From Parafrankia elaeagni (GTDB lineage: Bacteria > Actinomycetota > Actinomycetes > Frankiales > Frankiaceae), in NCBI RefSeq assembly GCF_000374165.1, contig NZ_KB893712.1, forward strand, positions 62,001 to 126,000: DNA of 64,000 nucleotides. Direction: 5' to 3'. The notes below the pieces were generated by a model that worked only from the letters and a program-made list of their open reading frames with translations, ran no database searches and had not been told where the DNA came from. Both the position numbers and the translations under genes were made by a program. Numbering within the stretch: the stretch's first letter is position 1; the number at the start of each line of letters is the position of its first letter. Below are positions 52,655 to 61,834 of the stretch, piece after piece.

Positions 52655-53167
52655 ATGCTGACGATGTTCTGCTTCGACGGACTTGCCGTGGTTGTCGAGG
52701 ACCTCTACTTCGTCGACCCGGAACCGACACCTGGCCAGGAGGGCCCGGAGCGGGGCGTGCGGGTGGAGCTGAGACTCGTCGAACGTCTGCCGTGGCGGGG
52801 CTCGGTCTACGCCTCGCAGCGGGTCGTCGTCGACGACGCGGTGTTCCGGGTGGACCTGCTCGAGTCGGTCGCGAGCGGGCCGGGCAGCCGCGACCGCGTC
52901 CATCACCATCCCACGATGCGGGACAACGAGCCGAGCGACCGGGTCTTCGACCCGTGGCTCACCGAGGACCCGGTCGGGTGGCTGGAGGCCCGCCTCGCCG
53001 ACCCGATGGGGCTGCTCGCCGGGGCGGGCGTCCCTGACCTCGACCTCTATCAGCAGGCTGTCGCCGGGCTGCGGGACTCGCTGCCCGAGATCACCCGCTC
53101 CGTCGCCACGATGCTGGAGAAGGTGCGCATCGGCCGGCTGGCCACGGTGCCGGGCCGCGCGGCCTGA
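52655..53167 (+). CDS. Conserved-looking hypothetical protein
   Basis: The ATG at 52655 gives 170 residues with no motif I recognise. It begins MLTMFCFDGLAVVVEDLYFV, has an amphipathic beta-rich first half (VRVELRLVERLPWRGSVYAS) and an acidic, helical second half ending in a basic stretch. No signal peptide or membrane helix is present. Codon usage is normal for the region. It is a single gene between nitrate reductase and a repeat array. Confidence 0.6.
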   Translation: MLTMFCFDGLAVVVEDLYFVDPEPTPGQEGPERGVRVELRLVERLPWRGSVYASQRVVVDDAVFRVDLLESVASGPGSRDRVHHHPTMRDNEPSDRVFDPWLTEDPVGWLEARLADPMGLLAGAGVPDLDLYQQAVAGLRDSLPEITRSVATMLEKVRIGRLATVPGRAA

Positions 53168-53233
53168 GCGCCCGCGGCCTGGGCGCCCGCGGCCTGGGCG
53201 CCCGCGGCCTGGGCGCCCGCCGGCCTGAGTACC
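53158..53233. repeat. 15-bp tandem repeat array (about five units)
   Basis: The unit GCGGCCTGGGCGCCC is repeated about five times with small changes, beginning at the stop of the hypothetical gene and ending before the convergent amidohydrolase. Units are not self-complementary enough to act as a terminator. Probably slippage-generated. Confidence 0.75.
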
Positions 53234-53332
53234 CGCGGGTGGACGGCTCCGGGTTGGACGGACACGCGGTGTGAGTACCGCGCGCCCCGCCCGCGCCCGG
53301 GGCCGGCCGGTCGTGAACCTGACGTTTCGGCG

Positions 53333-54622
53333 CTACCGCTGGGGTGCGGAGGAGGCCAGGGCCTGGTAGGCGGCGAGCTTCTCGCCACGCTCGTAGGTGC
53401 GGTGGCTCAGCGCACGGATCGTGACGTCGTGGCCCTCGGCCCGGGCCCGCAGCGCGCCGACCGTGGCCTGTTCGCGCGGGACGTGGGAGAACGGGTCGAA
53501 GGAGTACCAGCGCAGGGCGTTCTCGTAGGTCATCCGGTTGATGTCCGGGTCGGGGACGGCGAACTTGTCCATCACCGCGCCCAGCTCCTCCGGGGCACCC
53601 GGCCACATCGAGTCGCTGTGCGGGTAGTCGCATTCCCAGGCGATGTTGTCGATGCCGATGTGGTGGCGCAGCTCGACCCCGAGCGGGTCACTGATGAAAC
53701 AGGTCAGGAAATGCTCGCGGAACACCTCGGACGGGAGCCGGCCGCCGAAGTCCTGCATCGTCCAGGTGGAATGCATGTCGAAGGTGCGGTCGACGCGCTC
53801 CAGGAAGTAGGGGATCCAGCCCGTCCCGCCTTCGGACAGCGCGATCCTGATGTCCGGGAAGTTCTTGATGACCGGCGACCACAGCAGGTCCGCCGCGGCC
53901 GAGACGATGTTCATCGGCTGCAGGGTGATCAGGACGTCCGGTGGTGAGTCGGGCGCCGGGATCGTCAGCTTGCCGGACGAGCCGATGTGGATCGACAGCA
54001 CGGTGTTCGTGTCGCACACCGCGCGCCACAGCGGGTTCCAGTACGTGTCGTGGAAGCTGGGGTAGCCCAGCGCCGCCGGGTTCTCGGTGAACGTCAGCGA
54101 GTGGCATCCCTTCGCCGCCGCCCGGCGCACCTCGAGGGCGCAGAGCTCGGCGTCCCAGATGACGGGCAGGGCCATCGGGATGAAGCGCCCCGGGTGCGCC
54201 CCGCACCACTCGTCGATGTGCCAGTCGTTGTACGCCTGCACCAGGGCCAGGGAGAAGTCCGGGTCCTCGGTGGCGAAAAGCCGCGCCGCGAAACCCGGGA
54301 ACGACGGGAAGTTCATCGAGGCGAGAATGCCGCCGGCGTCCATGTCCTTGACCCGCTCGTCGACCTGGTAGCAGCCGGGGCGGATCTCGTCCAGGGCCTG
54401 TGGTTCTAAGCCGTACTCCTCCTTCGGTCGCCCTGCCACCGCGTTCAGGGCGACGTTGGGGACGATGGTGTCCCGGAACTTCCAGGCGTCGGCGCCGCCC
54501 GGCAGGCTGATGACGTGCGGCGCGTCGGCCTTGTACCGCTCCGGGAGGTGGTTTGCGAACATGTCGGGCGGTTCGACGATGTGGTCGTCAACGCTGACCA
54601 GAATCATGTCGTCATGGCGCAT
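53333..54622 (-). CDS. Amidohydrolase family protein (amidohydrolase_2 / ACMSD-like)
   Basis: This 429-residue TIM-barrel metal hydrolase or decarboxylase has VSVDDHIVEPPDMFANHLPE at the N-terminus (first metal motif, with D-x-H), VLSIHIGSSG (metal His), SEGGTGWIPYFLERVDRTFD and WECDYPHSDSMWPG (catalytic Asp). It belongs to the actinobacterial group near aminocarboxymuconate-semialdehyde decarboxylase, whose substrates are mostly unknown. It faces the repeat array and has no operon partner. Confidence 0.88.
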   Translation of the reverse strand: MRHDDMILVSVDDHIVEPPDMFANHLPERYKADAPHVISLPGGADAWKFRDTIVPNVALNAVAGRPKEEYGLEPQALDEIRPGCYQVDERVKDMDAGGILASMNFPSFPGFAARLFATEDPDFSLALVQAYNDWHIDEWCGAHPGRFIPMALPVIWDAELCALEVRRAAAKGCHSLTFTENPAALGYPSFHDTYWNPLWRAVCDTNTVLSIHIGSSGKLTIPAPDSPPDVLITLQPMNIVSAAADLLWSPVIKNFPDIRIALSEGGTGWIPYFLERVDRTFDMHSTWTMQDFGGRLPSEVFREHFLTCFISDPLGVELRHHIGIDNIAWECDYPHSDSMWPGAPEELGAVMDKFAVPDPDINRMTYENALRWYSFDPFSHVPREQATVGALRARAEGHDVTIRALSHRTYERGEKLAAYQALASSAPQR

Positions 54623-54732
54623 GGGAGTCCTTTCGCGGGTGCGGGACGGACCGGCGGGCCGGCGGTCGGCCTTTCGTGACAGCCGGGCCCGCCGTCCCGT
54701 GGCACCTACTCTCCCCTGTTACGTCGGTCACG

Positions 54733-56034
54733 TCATGGGGTCGCGGCGCCTTCCTTCAATGCCGACACGGCGGGCACCAGGACGTCCGTGGTGCCCGCCG
54801 GCCCCGACGAGCAGGCCGCGACGGCGGCTGCGGCCAGGTCTCGCCGGGCGGCGGGCAGCCCGGGGTAGGCCGGTACGAAGACCAGGCCGGTGAGCATCCG
54901 GGTGGCGCCCGGCGGAGCGGGTTCGACCGCGGCGATCTGGCTGGTGGCCGGGGTCGCGTCGACGCCGGCGGCCCGCAGCCCGCGGACGGCCCGGTCCGGG
55001 TCGTCGACGACGACGGGGAAGACCCAGTGAGTGTGCCGCGCCGCGGTGGCGCCGGGCCTGAAAACCCCCGGCGGGAGCACGGCCGCGAAGGCCTCGCCGG
55101 CCTCGGTGCGGCTGGCCAGCCGGTGCGCGGGGAAGTGGGCCAGCCGCCGGGCCACGGTCCGGGCAAGCGCGTCGCAGGGCCTGCGCCGCAGCCACCGGGT
55201 GAAGCCGGGCTCGTCCCCGGGGACCCGGGAACGAACCAGCGCGGTCGGGTCGCACCTGCGCCCGCCACCGAAAAGGAGGCCGTACGGCACCGGGCGGGAC
55301 GCAACCAGCGCGACCATGCAGGTGAGCACCTTCACCGCGTACGCCCGCCGGGACTGCACGGGCCAGCCCGCGTGCCGGGCGCGCATGGCGGCGGCGAGCG
55401 CTGGCCGGCGCACCCACGTGACCGCTCCACCCATCGCGGTCGCGGTCTTGAGCAGCCCGAAGCTGAACAGGGACACGTCGGCCCGCGGATCGCCCCGGTC
55501 GTCGGGGCCCTGGATGGACTGGGCGCAGTCCTCGACGAGAAGCAGCCCGCGGTCGTGCGCTGTCCGCGCGGCGGCGTCCAGCGACGACCGCGCGCCGAAA
55601 AGATGGGTGACGACGAGGGCGCGGGTCAGATCGGTGACCGCCGAGTCCAGCGCCGTCTCGTCGACGGCGAGGGTGCCGGGGTCGATGTCCACGGGGACGG
55701 CGCGCAGACCGTGCAGCTCGATGATCCGCACCATGTCCGGGTGGGTCACCGCGGAGATGACGACCTCGCTCCCCGCCGGAAGCTCCGCCGCGCTCAGCAG
55801 CAGATGGAAGGCGGACCGCACGGACAGGCACAACAGGCCGTCCTCGGTCCGGCTGCCCCTGGTGTCGGCCCTGCCCCCGGTGTCGGCCCTCGTCCCGGCC
55901 GGGAGCAGGGAACCCGTGCTGTCCGGCGCCGGCCACCCGGCGGCCCCGGGCCAGCCCCCGGCCGCCAGAGCGAACAGGGCGAAGACGCCATCAGCGATGG
56001 TCGCGTCGATGCGGTGCCTGACGAAGAGAGCCAC
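54733..56034 (-). CDS. DegT/DnrJ/EryC1-type aminotransferase family protein
   Basis: The GTG at 56034 gives 433 residues of the PLP fold-type I DegT group. Cofactor marks are SEVVISAVTHPDMVRIIELH, LLLVEDCAQSIQG (PLP-stacking/Asp region) and SLFSFGLLKTATAMGGAV, with the presumed Schiff-base lysine in the family position. A 45-residue insertion with a GRADTRGS-type repeat precedes the core. Such proteins usually aminate nucleotide sugars, but no sugar genes are nearby, and a divergent role is possible. Confidence 0.75.
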   Translation of the reverse strand: MALFVRHRIDATIADGVFALFALAAGGWPGAAGWPAPDSTGSLLPAGTRADTGGRADTRGSRTEDGLLCLSVRSAFHLLLSAAELPAGSEVVISAVTHPDMVRIIELHGLRAVPVDIDPGTLAVDETALDSAVTDLTRALVVTHLFGARSSLDAAARTAHDRGLLLVEDCAQSIQGPDDRGDPRADVSLFSFGLLKTATAMGGAVTWVRRPALAAAMRARHAGWPVQSRRAYAVKVLTCMVALVASRPVPYGLLFGGGRRCDPTALVRSRVPGDEPGFTRWLRRRPCDALARTVARRLAHFPAHRLASRTEAGEAFAAVLPPGVFRPGATAARHTHWVFPVVVDDPDRAVRGLRAAGVDATPATSQIAAVEPAPPGATRMLTGLVFVPAYPGLPAARRDLAAAAVAACSSGPAGTTDVLVPAVSALKEGAATP

Positions 56035-56143
56035 AGAACGCTGCCTATCAGGCCAGACCGCCGAATATCGGGCCGGGTGCGACGCGGCCGTTGCGCATAC
56101 GGCCCGCGACGGCAGGTCCCGGAGTCTCCGTGTCTCCACGACC

Positions 56144-57493
56144 TCAGGCGCGGATGTTCCCGACCAGGGCCGAGTGATGGAGGAACCAGTCCCTGGCCAG
56201 GGTGGCCACCGTCTCCAGCGCGCCGGGCTCGGTGAACAGGTGGGTGGCCCCCGGCACCACCGTGAGCTGGTTCTCGCACCGCAGCTGCGTCTGGGCACGC
56301 CGGTTCAGGTCGAGCACGACGTCGTCCTGCCCGCCGACGATGAGCAGGGTCGGGGCGGTGACCAGAGCCAGCTTCGGGGCAGCCAGGTCGGGGCGCCCGC
56401 CGCGGGAGACGACGGCGCTGATGCGTGGGCCGAGTTCGGCGGCAGCCCACAATGCGGCCGCGGAACCGGTGCTGGCACCGAAGAAGCCGGTGGGGAGACG
56501 GGCGGTGGTCGGCTGCTGGCCCAGCCACCGGGTGACCTCGACGAGCCGTCGCGCGAGCGTGCCGATGTCGAACACGTTCGTGCGGTCGGCTTCCTCGTCC
56601 GGGGTGAGCAGGTCGAACAGCAGCGTGGCCAGGCGGGCGGAACCGAGGACCTGGGCCACGTGGCGGTTGCGCGGACTGTGCCGGCTGCTGCCGCTGCCGT
56701 GGGCGAACACGACCAGCCCGCACGGATGTTCCGGCACCGTGAGCTGCCCGGTGAGTCGTGCCGCGCCGGCGGGGACGGTGACCTCGATCCGCTGGCCCGT
56801 GCCCGTGCCCGTGCTTCCTCCTGCGTCGGGACCGGGCATCCGGGCGGGCTCCGGCGGGGCGGCCAGCGCGGCCTGCCGTAGCAGGTCCGTCACCTCCTCA
56901 TCGGGTGTCTGGGCGAAGTCGGCGTAGAACGAGCCGATGGCGAAGAACTCCTCCGGGGCGGCCAGACAGACCACCTCGTCGGCGTCCTGGCGCAGCCAGG
57001 CGATCCGGTCCGGCGGGGCGACCGGCGCGGCCAGCACCACGCGGGCGGCGCCGGCGGCACGGACCGCCCGGCAGGCGGCGGAGGCTGTCGCACCGGTGGC
57101 GATGCCGTCGTCCACCACGACCACCGTGCGGCCGGCCAGCGGAACCCGCGGGCGTGACCCGCGGAAGCGGCGGATCCGCCGGTCCAGCTCCACCCGCTCG
57201 CGGGCTTCGACGGCGGCGAGGTCCGCCGGGCTGATGGCCAGGTGCCGGGTCTCGTCGTTGATGACCCGCACGTCGCCCTCGGCGATGGCACCCATCGCCA
57301 GCTCCGGCTGGAAGGGCACACCCAGCTTGCGGACCACGATGACGTCCAGCGGCGCGCCCAGCACCCGCGCGACGTGGTAGGCGACCGACACCCCGCCGCG
57401 GGGGAGGCCGACGACCACCACGTCCGGTCCGCGCAGGTACGCCAACCGCCTGCCGAGCTCGCGACCCGCGTGTCCGCGATCACGGAAGAGCAT
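56144..57493 (-). CDS. Phosphoribosyltransferase / dienelactone-hydrolase-like fusion (Rv0571c-like)
   Basis: In this 449-residue fusion, residues 1-215 form a PRTase with the PRPP loop TVVVVDDGIATGATASAACR and LPRGGVSVAYHVARVLGAPL. Residues 230-449 are an alpha/beta hydrolase with GLVVFAHGSGSSRHSPRNR, nucleophile elbow GFFGASTGSAAALW (Ser) and a late His in GATHLFTEPG. Rv0571c of the M. tuberculosis DosR regulon has the same fusion. The substrate is unknown. It is transcribed away from the Hsp20 gene, 119 bp upstream on the same strand. Confidence 0.88.
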   Translation of the reverse strand: MLFRDRGHAGRELGRRLAYLRGPDVVVVGLPRGGVSVAYHVARVLGAPLDVIVVRKLGVPFQPELAMGAIAEGDVRVINDETRHLAISPADLAAVEARERVELDRRIRRFRGSRPRVPLAGRTVVVVDDGIATGATASAACRAVRAAGAARVVLAAPVAPPDRIAWLRQDADEVVCLAAPEEFFAIGSFYADFAQTPDEEVTDLLRQAALAAPPEPARMPGPDAGGSTGTGTGQRIEVTVPAGAARLTGQLTVPEHPCGLVVFAHGSGSSRHSPRNRHVAQVLGSARLATLLFDLLTPDEEADRTNVFDIGTLARRLVEVTRWLGQQPTTARLPTGFFGASTGSAAALWAAAELGPRISAVVSRGGRPDLAAPKLALVTAPTLLIVGGQDDVVLDLNRRAQTQLRCENQLTVVPGATHLFTEPGALETVATLARDWFLHHSALVGNIRA

Positions 57494-57612
57494 CTCGTCG
57501 CTCCCTTCCGCCTCCTGGCGGTCTGTGCGCCCGGTGGCCCGTCCGCCCCTGAAACCCCCTGTTCCTCCTGCCCCGCCGCCAGCCGTCCGAACATCGGTGC
57601 CCCGGTCGTGGG

Positions 57613-58131
57613 TCAGCCCCGCTGCTGCGTGGATCCCGCCTCGGCCGCCGCGGTGGGTCCGGAGATGCTGATGTGGTGGGGCTCGCTGCGGCGGGCCTTC
57701 GGGAGCCGGACGGTCAGCACGCCGCAGTCCAGAGCCGCGGTCACCGTGTCCGGGTTGACCTCGCCGGGGAGCGTGATCTGCTGTTCGAACCGACCTGTCC
57801 GGCGGCCCTGCCGGCGCAGCGTCCCCTCACGTTCCCGCGCCCTGATCTCGCCGCTGATGGACAGCTCGTTGTCCCGCAGGTCGATCGAAAGGTCGTCGGC
57901 CCGGATACCGGGTGTCTCCAGTTCGACGATGAACGCCTCGTCGGTCTCCTCGATGTCCACCGCGGCCGTTCGGCTGCCCATGGCCCCGTAAGGCCGGTGC
58001 TCACCACCACCACCGACGACGTCGCCGAGCAGGCTGCCCATCCGGCTCCAGGCGTCCTCGATCTCGCGGAACGGGTCGAAGCGGACGGTGGGCAGCGGAC
58101 GGCTGGCCCCGGCGCGCACAGGCTGAGTCAT
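57613..58131 (-). CDS. Hsp20 / alpha-crystallin family small heat-shock protein
   Basis: This 172-residue small chaperone has an N-terminal region (TVRFDPFREIEDAWSRMGSL), an alpha-crystallin domain (AVDIEETDEAFIVELETPGI; FEQQITLPGEVNPDTVTAAL; DCGVLTVRLPKA) and a short tail with HHISI resembling the I-x-I anchor. It is the counterpart of HspX/Acr, the most strongly DosR-induced mycobacterial protein. It is divergent from dnaK. A weak DosR-like site GGAACCATCGTCGG is 48 bp upstream (58179-58192). Confidence 0.92.
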   Translation of the reverse strand: MTQPVRAGASRPLPTVRFDPFREIEDAWSRMGSLLGDVVGGGGEHRPYGAMGSRTAAVDIEETDEAFIVELETPGIRADDLSIDLRDNELSISGEIRAREREGTLRRQGRRTGRFEQQITLPGEVNPDTVTAALDCGVLTVRLPKARRSEPHHISISGPTAAAEAGSTQQRG

Positions 58132-58468
58132 GATGCGTAGACCCCCTTGACTGTGACTTGGCGCTCTTGTCTGACTACGGAACCATCGTCGGTCGGGCCT
58201 GCCTGGCCGGCAAGCGGATGCCCGTCCGGCGGATGCCCGTCCGGCGGGTGGCGGTCCGCCCTGCGTGTGCCGGCGCGGGCCGACACCGGCTGGTTCGCCA
58301 TGCGTGCCGGTCCGCCGTTTCCGTTTTCGGGCCGGCGGTAGGTGGTACCGGTCTGTCAGGTGGCAGTGCCACGGTTCCCCGCACACGCGCATCTGCGTGC
58401 ATATGTCCACGCATATGTCGGAGGGGAGAAAGCGTCTCGTACCGGAAGGCTCTCGTCGGGAGGACATC
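58132..58468. promoter_or_regulatory. hsp20-dnaK divergent promoter region
   Basis: This 337-bp region has no gene. It contains GGAACCATCGTCGG (58179-58192), similar to the box at 28008, a 15-bp tandem repeat CGGATGCCCGTCCGG twice near 58217-58246, and GCATATGTC repeated at 58399-58407 and 58411-58419, 50-70 bp before dnaK. I see no HAIR element (CTTGAGT-N7-ACTCAAG), so HspR control is not supported here. Confidence 0.45.
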
Positions 58469-60328
58469 GTGGGAAAGGCCGTGGGAATAGACCTCGGTAC
58501 GACGAACTCGGTCATAGCGGTTGTCGAGGGCGGTCAGCCCACCGTCGTTCCCAATGCGGAGGGCTCCCGTACGACACCGTCGGTGGTCGCGTTCACGGAG
58601 AGCGGTGAACGCCTCGTGGGGGAACTGGCGCGCCGGCAGTCGATCCTGAACCCGAAGGGCACGGTCACCTCGGTCAAGCGGTTCATCGGCCGCCGTTACA
58701 GCGAGGTCTCCAGCGAGCGCAGGACCGTCACCTTCGACCTCGAGCCGGGCAGGGACGACGCCGTCCGGATCGCCGTGCGCGGGCGGCAGTACGCGCCCGA
58801 GGAGATCTCGGCGATGGTGCTGCGGAAACTGGCGGACGACGCCGGCCGGTTCCTGGGGGAGCGGGTCACCGAGGCGGTGATCACCGTGCCGGCCTACTTC
58901 AACGACGCCCAGCGGCAGGCCACGAAGGACGCCGGCCGGATCGCGGGCCTGGAGGTGCTGCGGATCATCAACGAGCCGACCGCCGCGGCGCTCGCCTACG
59001 GGCTGGACAAACGGTCGCACGAGACCGTGCTGGTCTTCGACCTGGGCGGCGGCACGTTCGACGTGTCCGTTCTCGACGTCGGTGACGGCATCGTCGAGGT
59101 GCGGGCCACCGCGGGTGACACCCATCTGGGCGGAAACGACTGGGACCGGCGCCTGGTGGACCTTCTCGCCGACGACTTCCAGAAGACGTCCGGCATCGAC
59201 CTGAGGATGGATCCGCAGGCACTGCAACGGCTCTTCGAAGCGGCGGAGAAAGCCAAGACCGAACTCTCCTCGGTGACGCAGGCACAGATCAACCTGCCGT
59301 TCATCACCGCCGACGCGAACGGTCCGAAGCATCTCAACACCACCCTCACCCGGGCACAGTTCGAGGCGAGCACGTCCGACCTGCTCGAGCGGTGCATGCC
59401 CGCGCTGCGGCAGGCGATGAAGGACGCCAAGACCGCGCAGGGGGACATCGACGAGGTCATCCTGGTCGGTGGCGCCACCCGGATGCCGGCGGTCCAGGCC
59501 GCCGTCCGCCGTTTCGCGGGGGGCAGGGACCCGAACATGACCGTGAACCCGGACGAGGTCGTCGCGGTCGGGGCGGCCGTGCAGGCCGCGGTGCTCAGGG
59601 GCGAGGTCTCCGACGTCCTGCTGCTGGACGTCACCCCGCTCTCCCTCGGCGTGGAGACACTCGGCGGGGTCAGCACCACGGTGATCGAGCGGAACACGAC
59701 AATCCCGGCGCGCCGCAGCGAGACGTTCTCGACCGCGGAGGACAACCAGTCCGCCGTCGACATCGTGGTGCTGCAGGGCGAGCGCGAGATGGCCGCGGAC
59801 AACCGGACCCTCGGCCGGTTCCGCCTGGAGGGTGTCCGCCCCGCGCCGCGCGGCCAGGCCGAGGTCGACGTCACCTACGACATCGACGCGAACGGCATCC
59901 TCAACGTCACCGCGAAGGACAGGGAAACCGGCGCGGAGCAGCGGATCACCATCTCCGACAACACCAACCTCCCGCCGGACGAGATCGAGCGGATGGTGGC
60001 CGACGCGGAACGCAACCGGGCGCAGGACAGCACCCGGCGGGAGAACGCCGACGCCCGCAACCAGCTCGACTCGATCGTCTACCAGGTCGAGCGGCGGATC
60101 TCCGAGCTCGGTGACCAGGTGCCCGTGCACGAGAAGGCCCGTGCCGAACAGCTGGTCAGCGACGCGCGCCGCGCGCTCGACGAGAACGCCGACGTCGAGC
60201 GGGTCCGCCCGCTGGTGAACGATCTGCAGCAGATCCTGTTCGGCCTCCCGCCCGTCGGCGTCCGGCAGACGGCGTCGGCCGCCGACGATGTGATCGACGC
60301 CGACTTCACCACCCGTGACGATGACTGA
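58469..60328 (+). CDS. dnaK: Chaperone protein DnaK (Hsp70)
   Basis: The GTG at 58469 follows GGGAGG by six bases and gives 619 residues, the usual length. The ATPase domain has [18 protein letters not shown], the phosphate-2 region [20 protein letters not shown] and [16 protein letters not shown]. The substrate domain starts near residue 390 ([17 protein letters not shown]) and the end DDVIDADF is typical. It refolds proteins with GrpE and a J-protein, whose genes follow with overlapping stops and starts. Confidence 0.95.
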   Translation: MGKAVGIDLGTTNSVIAVVEGGQPTVVPNAEGSRTTPSVVAFTESGERLVGELARRQSILNPKGTVTSVKRFIGRRYSEVSSERRTVTFDLEPGRDDAVRIAVRGRQYAPEEISAMVLRKLADDAGRFLGERVTEAVITVPAYFNDAQRQATKDAGRIAGLEVLRIINEPTAAALAYGLDKRSHETVLVFDLGGGTFDVSVLDVGDGIVEVRATAGDTHLGGNDWDRRLVDLLADDFQKTSGIDLRMDPQALQRLFEAAEKAKTELSSVTQAQINLPFITADANGPKHLNTTLTRAQFEASTSDLLERCMPALRQAMKDAKTAQGDIDEVILVGGATRMPAVQAAVRRFAGGRDPNMTVNPDEVVAVGAAVQAAVLRGEVSDVLLLDVTPLSLGVETLGGVSTTVIERNTTIPARRSETFSTAEDNQSAVDIVVLQGEREMAADNRTLGRFRLEGVRPAPRGQAEVDVTYDIDANGILNVTAKDRETGAEQRITISDNTNLPPDEIERMVADAERNRAQDSTRRENADARNQLDSIVYQVERRISELGDQVPVHEKARAEQLVSDARRALDENADVERVRPLVNDLQQILFGLPPVGVRQTASAADDVIDADFTTRDDD

Positions 60329-60815
60329 GCCGTCCGGCCTGGCGGCCGAGCTGGAGGAATGCCAGGCCAGACAGCTGCGCACCCTCGCCGACTTCGACAA
60401 CTACCGCCGCCGGGCCGGGCGGGAGCTCGACGCGGCCCGGTCGGCCGAGCGGGACAGAGTCGTCCTCGCCTGGATTCCGGTCCTCGACCATCTCGACCTG
60501 GCTCTGGAGCACGCGGCCGCCGACCCCGGCGCGCTGGTCGACGGCGTCCGCGGCGTGCGTCAGCTCGCGCTGGACGCGCTGCGGGTCAGCGGCGTCAGCC
60601 GGCTGGACGACGAAGCCGGCCCGTTCAACCCGAAGCGGCACGAGGTCGGGGCGGTGGTCGACGCCTCGACCATGCCGGAGCCGCCACCCGCCGGCACCGT
60701 CGTCGAGGTCCTGCGCCCCGGGTTCGCCGCGGACGGGCGGCTGCTGCGCCCCGCGACCGTCGCCGTGAGCGCCGGGCCGCAGGCGGACGCGCCGCAGGAG
60801 GAAGCGCCGTCATGA
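60321..60815 (+). CDS. grpE: Nucleotide exchange factor GrpE
   Basis: This 164-residue protein has a short N-terminal helix ([20 protein letters not shown], the GrpE signature), then [20 protein letters not shown], the C-terminal wing that touches DnaK. The long coiled-coil tail of typical GrpE is shortened. The ATG at 60321 (or GTG 60315) overlaps the dnaK stop by 8-14 bp, and its own stop overlaps the J-protein ATG by 4 bp. It releases ADP from DnaK. Confidence 0.9.
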   Translation: MTEPSGLAAELEECQARQLRTLADFDNYRRRAGRELDAARSAERDRVVLAWIPVLDHLDLALEHAAADPGALVDGVRGVRQLALDALRVSGVSRLDDEAGPFNPKRHEVGAVVDASTMPEPPPAGTVVEVLRPGFAADGRLLRPATVAVSAGPQADAPQEEAPS

Positions 60816-61834
60816 GCGGCAGGCGCACCGGGCCGGCGACCAGCCAGGACTTCTACCAGGTCCTGGGGGTGGCACGGGACGCGGATGCGGACGCCATCCA
60901 GCGGGCCTACCGCCGGCTCGCGCGGAAGTACCACCCGGACATCAACTCCGACCCGTCGGCGGAGGAACGATTCAAGGACGTGTCCGAGGCGTATGACGTG
61001 CTGTCCGATCCGCGGACGCGGGCCCGCTACGACCGCTTCGGCCCCGACTTCCGCCGGGTGCCCGAGGGGGCCGAGGGCGCCGAGGCCTGGGCCGGTCGCC
61101 CGGGCGGCGGCCCCGGCGGCGCAGCCGCCGGCAGTGGTGCGGGTGGCAGCGGTGCGGGTGGCGGTGCCGGTTTCGGCTTCGGCGCTGGTCCGCGCGGCGG
61201 TGGGTTCGGGTTCGGGGGGTTCGATTTCGCCGACCTGTTCGGCGCGGGTGCGCAGGGGTTCGCCCGCCGCGGCCGGGCCGGGGCGGTCCCCGGCGCCGAC
61301 CAGGAGGCCGAGGTCCAGGCGACGCTCGGTGAGGCGTACCAGGGCGGGCGGCGCCGGGTGGTCCTGCCGGGCGCCGACGGCCCGCGTGAGATCGAGGTGA
61401 CGATCCCGGCCGGGATCCGCGACGGCCAGCGGCTGCGGCTGGCCGGGCAGGGCGGCCGGGGGCGTGGCGGCGGCCCGGCAGGTGACCTGTACCTGGTGGT
61501 GCGGCTGCTGGCCGACCCGCGGTTCCGGGCGGAGGGCCGGGACGTCCACACCGATCTGCTGCTCGCTCCCTGGGAGGCCGCGCTCGGCACGACGGTCGCG
61601 TTGGACACCCCGGACGGGCAGCGGGTGAGCCTCGCCGTGCCGGCGGGGACGCCCAGCGGCCGTGCGCTGCGCCTGCGCGGACGGGGCCTGCCGGCCTCCG
61701 GACCGGGGGCGGACGCCGGTGACCTGTACGCACACGCCCGGATCATGGTGCCGCCGAAGCCGACCGAGCGGGAGAACGAGCTGTTCCGCCAGCTGGCCCG
61801 GGACTCGTCCTTCAACCCCAGGGGGCCGTCATGA
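60812..61834 (+). CDS. cbpA: J-domain protein of CbpA type (DnaJ without zinc finger)
   Basis: This 340-residue co-chaperone has a J domain at residues 12-75 (FYQVLGVARDADADAIQRAY, HPD motif in KYHPDINSDP) and a Gly/Phe-rich linker (80-145, with a Gly-Ala repeat). It lacks the CxxCxGxG zinc finger, so the two C-terminal beta domains follow directly (GGRRRVVLPGADGPREIEVT; LRLRGRGLPA). This is the CbpA/DnaJ2 layout. It overlaps grpE and the CbpM gene by 4 bp each. Confidence 0.92.
   Translation: MSGRRTGPATSQDFYQVLGVARDADADAIQRAYRRLARKYHPDINSDPSAEERFKDVSEAYDVLSDPRTRARYDRFGPDFRRVPEGAEGAEAWAGRPGGGPGGAAAGSGAGGSGAGGGAGFGFGAGPRGGGFGFGGFDFADLFGAGAQGFARRGRAGAVPGADQEAEVQATLGEAYQGGRRRVVLPGADGPREIEVTIPAGIRDGQRLRLAGQGGRGRGGGPAGDLYLVVRLLADPRFRAEGRDVHTDLLLAPWEAALGTTVALDTPDGQRVSLAVPAGTPSGRALRLRGRGLPASGPGADAGDLYAHARIMVPPKPTERENELFRQLARDSSFNPRGPS

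Noticed and set aside
58192-58468. HspR-binding HAIR element upstream of dnaK
   Set aside because: No CTTGAGT-N7-ACTCAAG or close variant is visible; only a GCATATGTC direct repeat and a slippage-type repeat.
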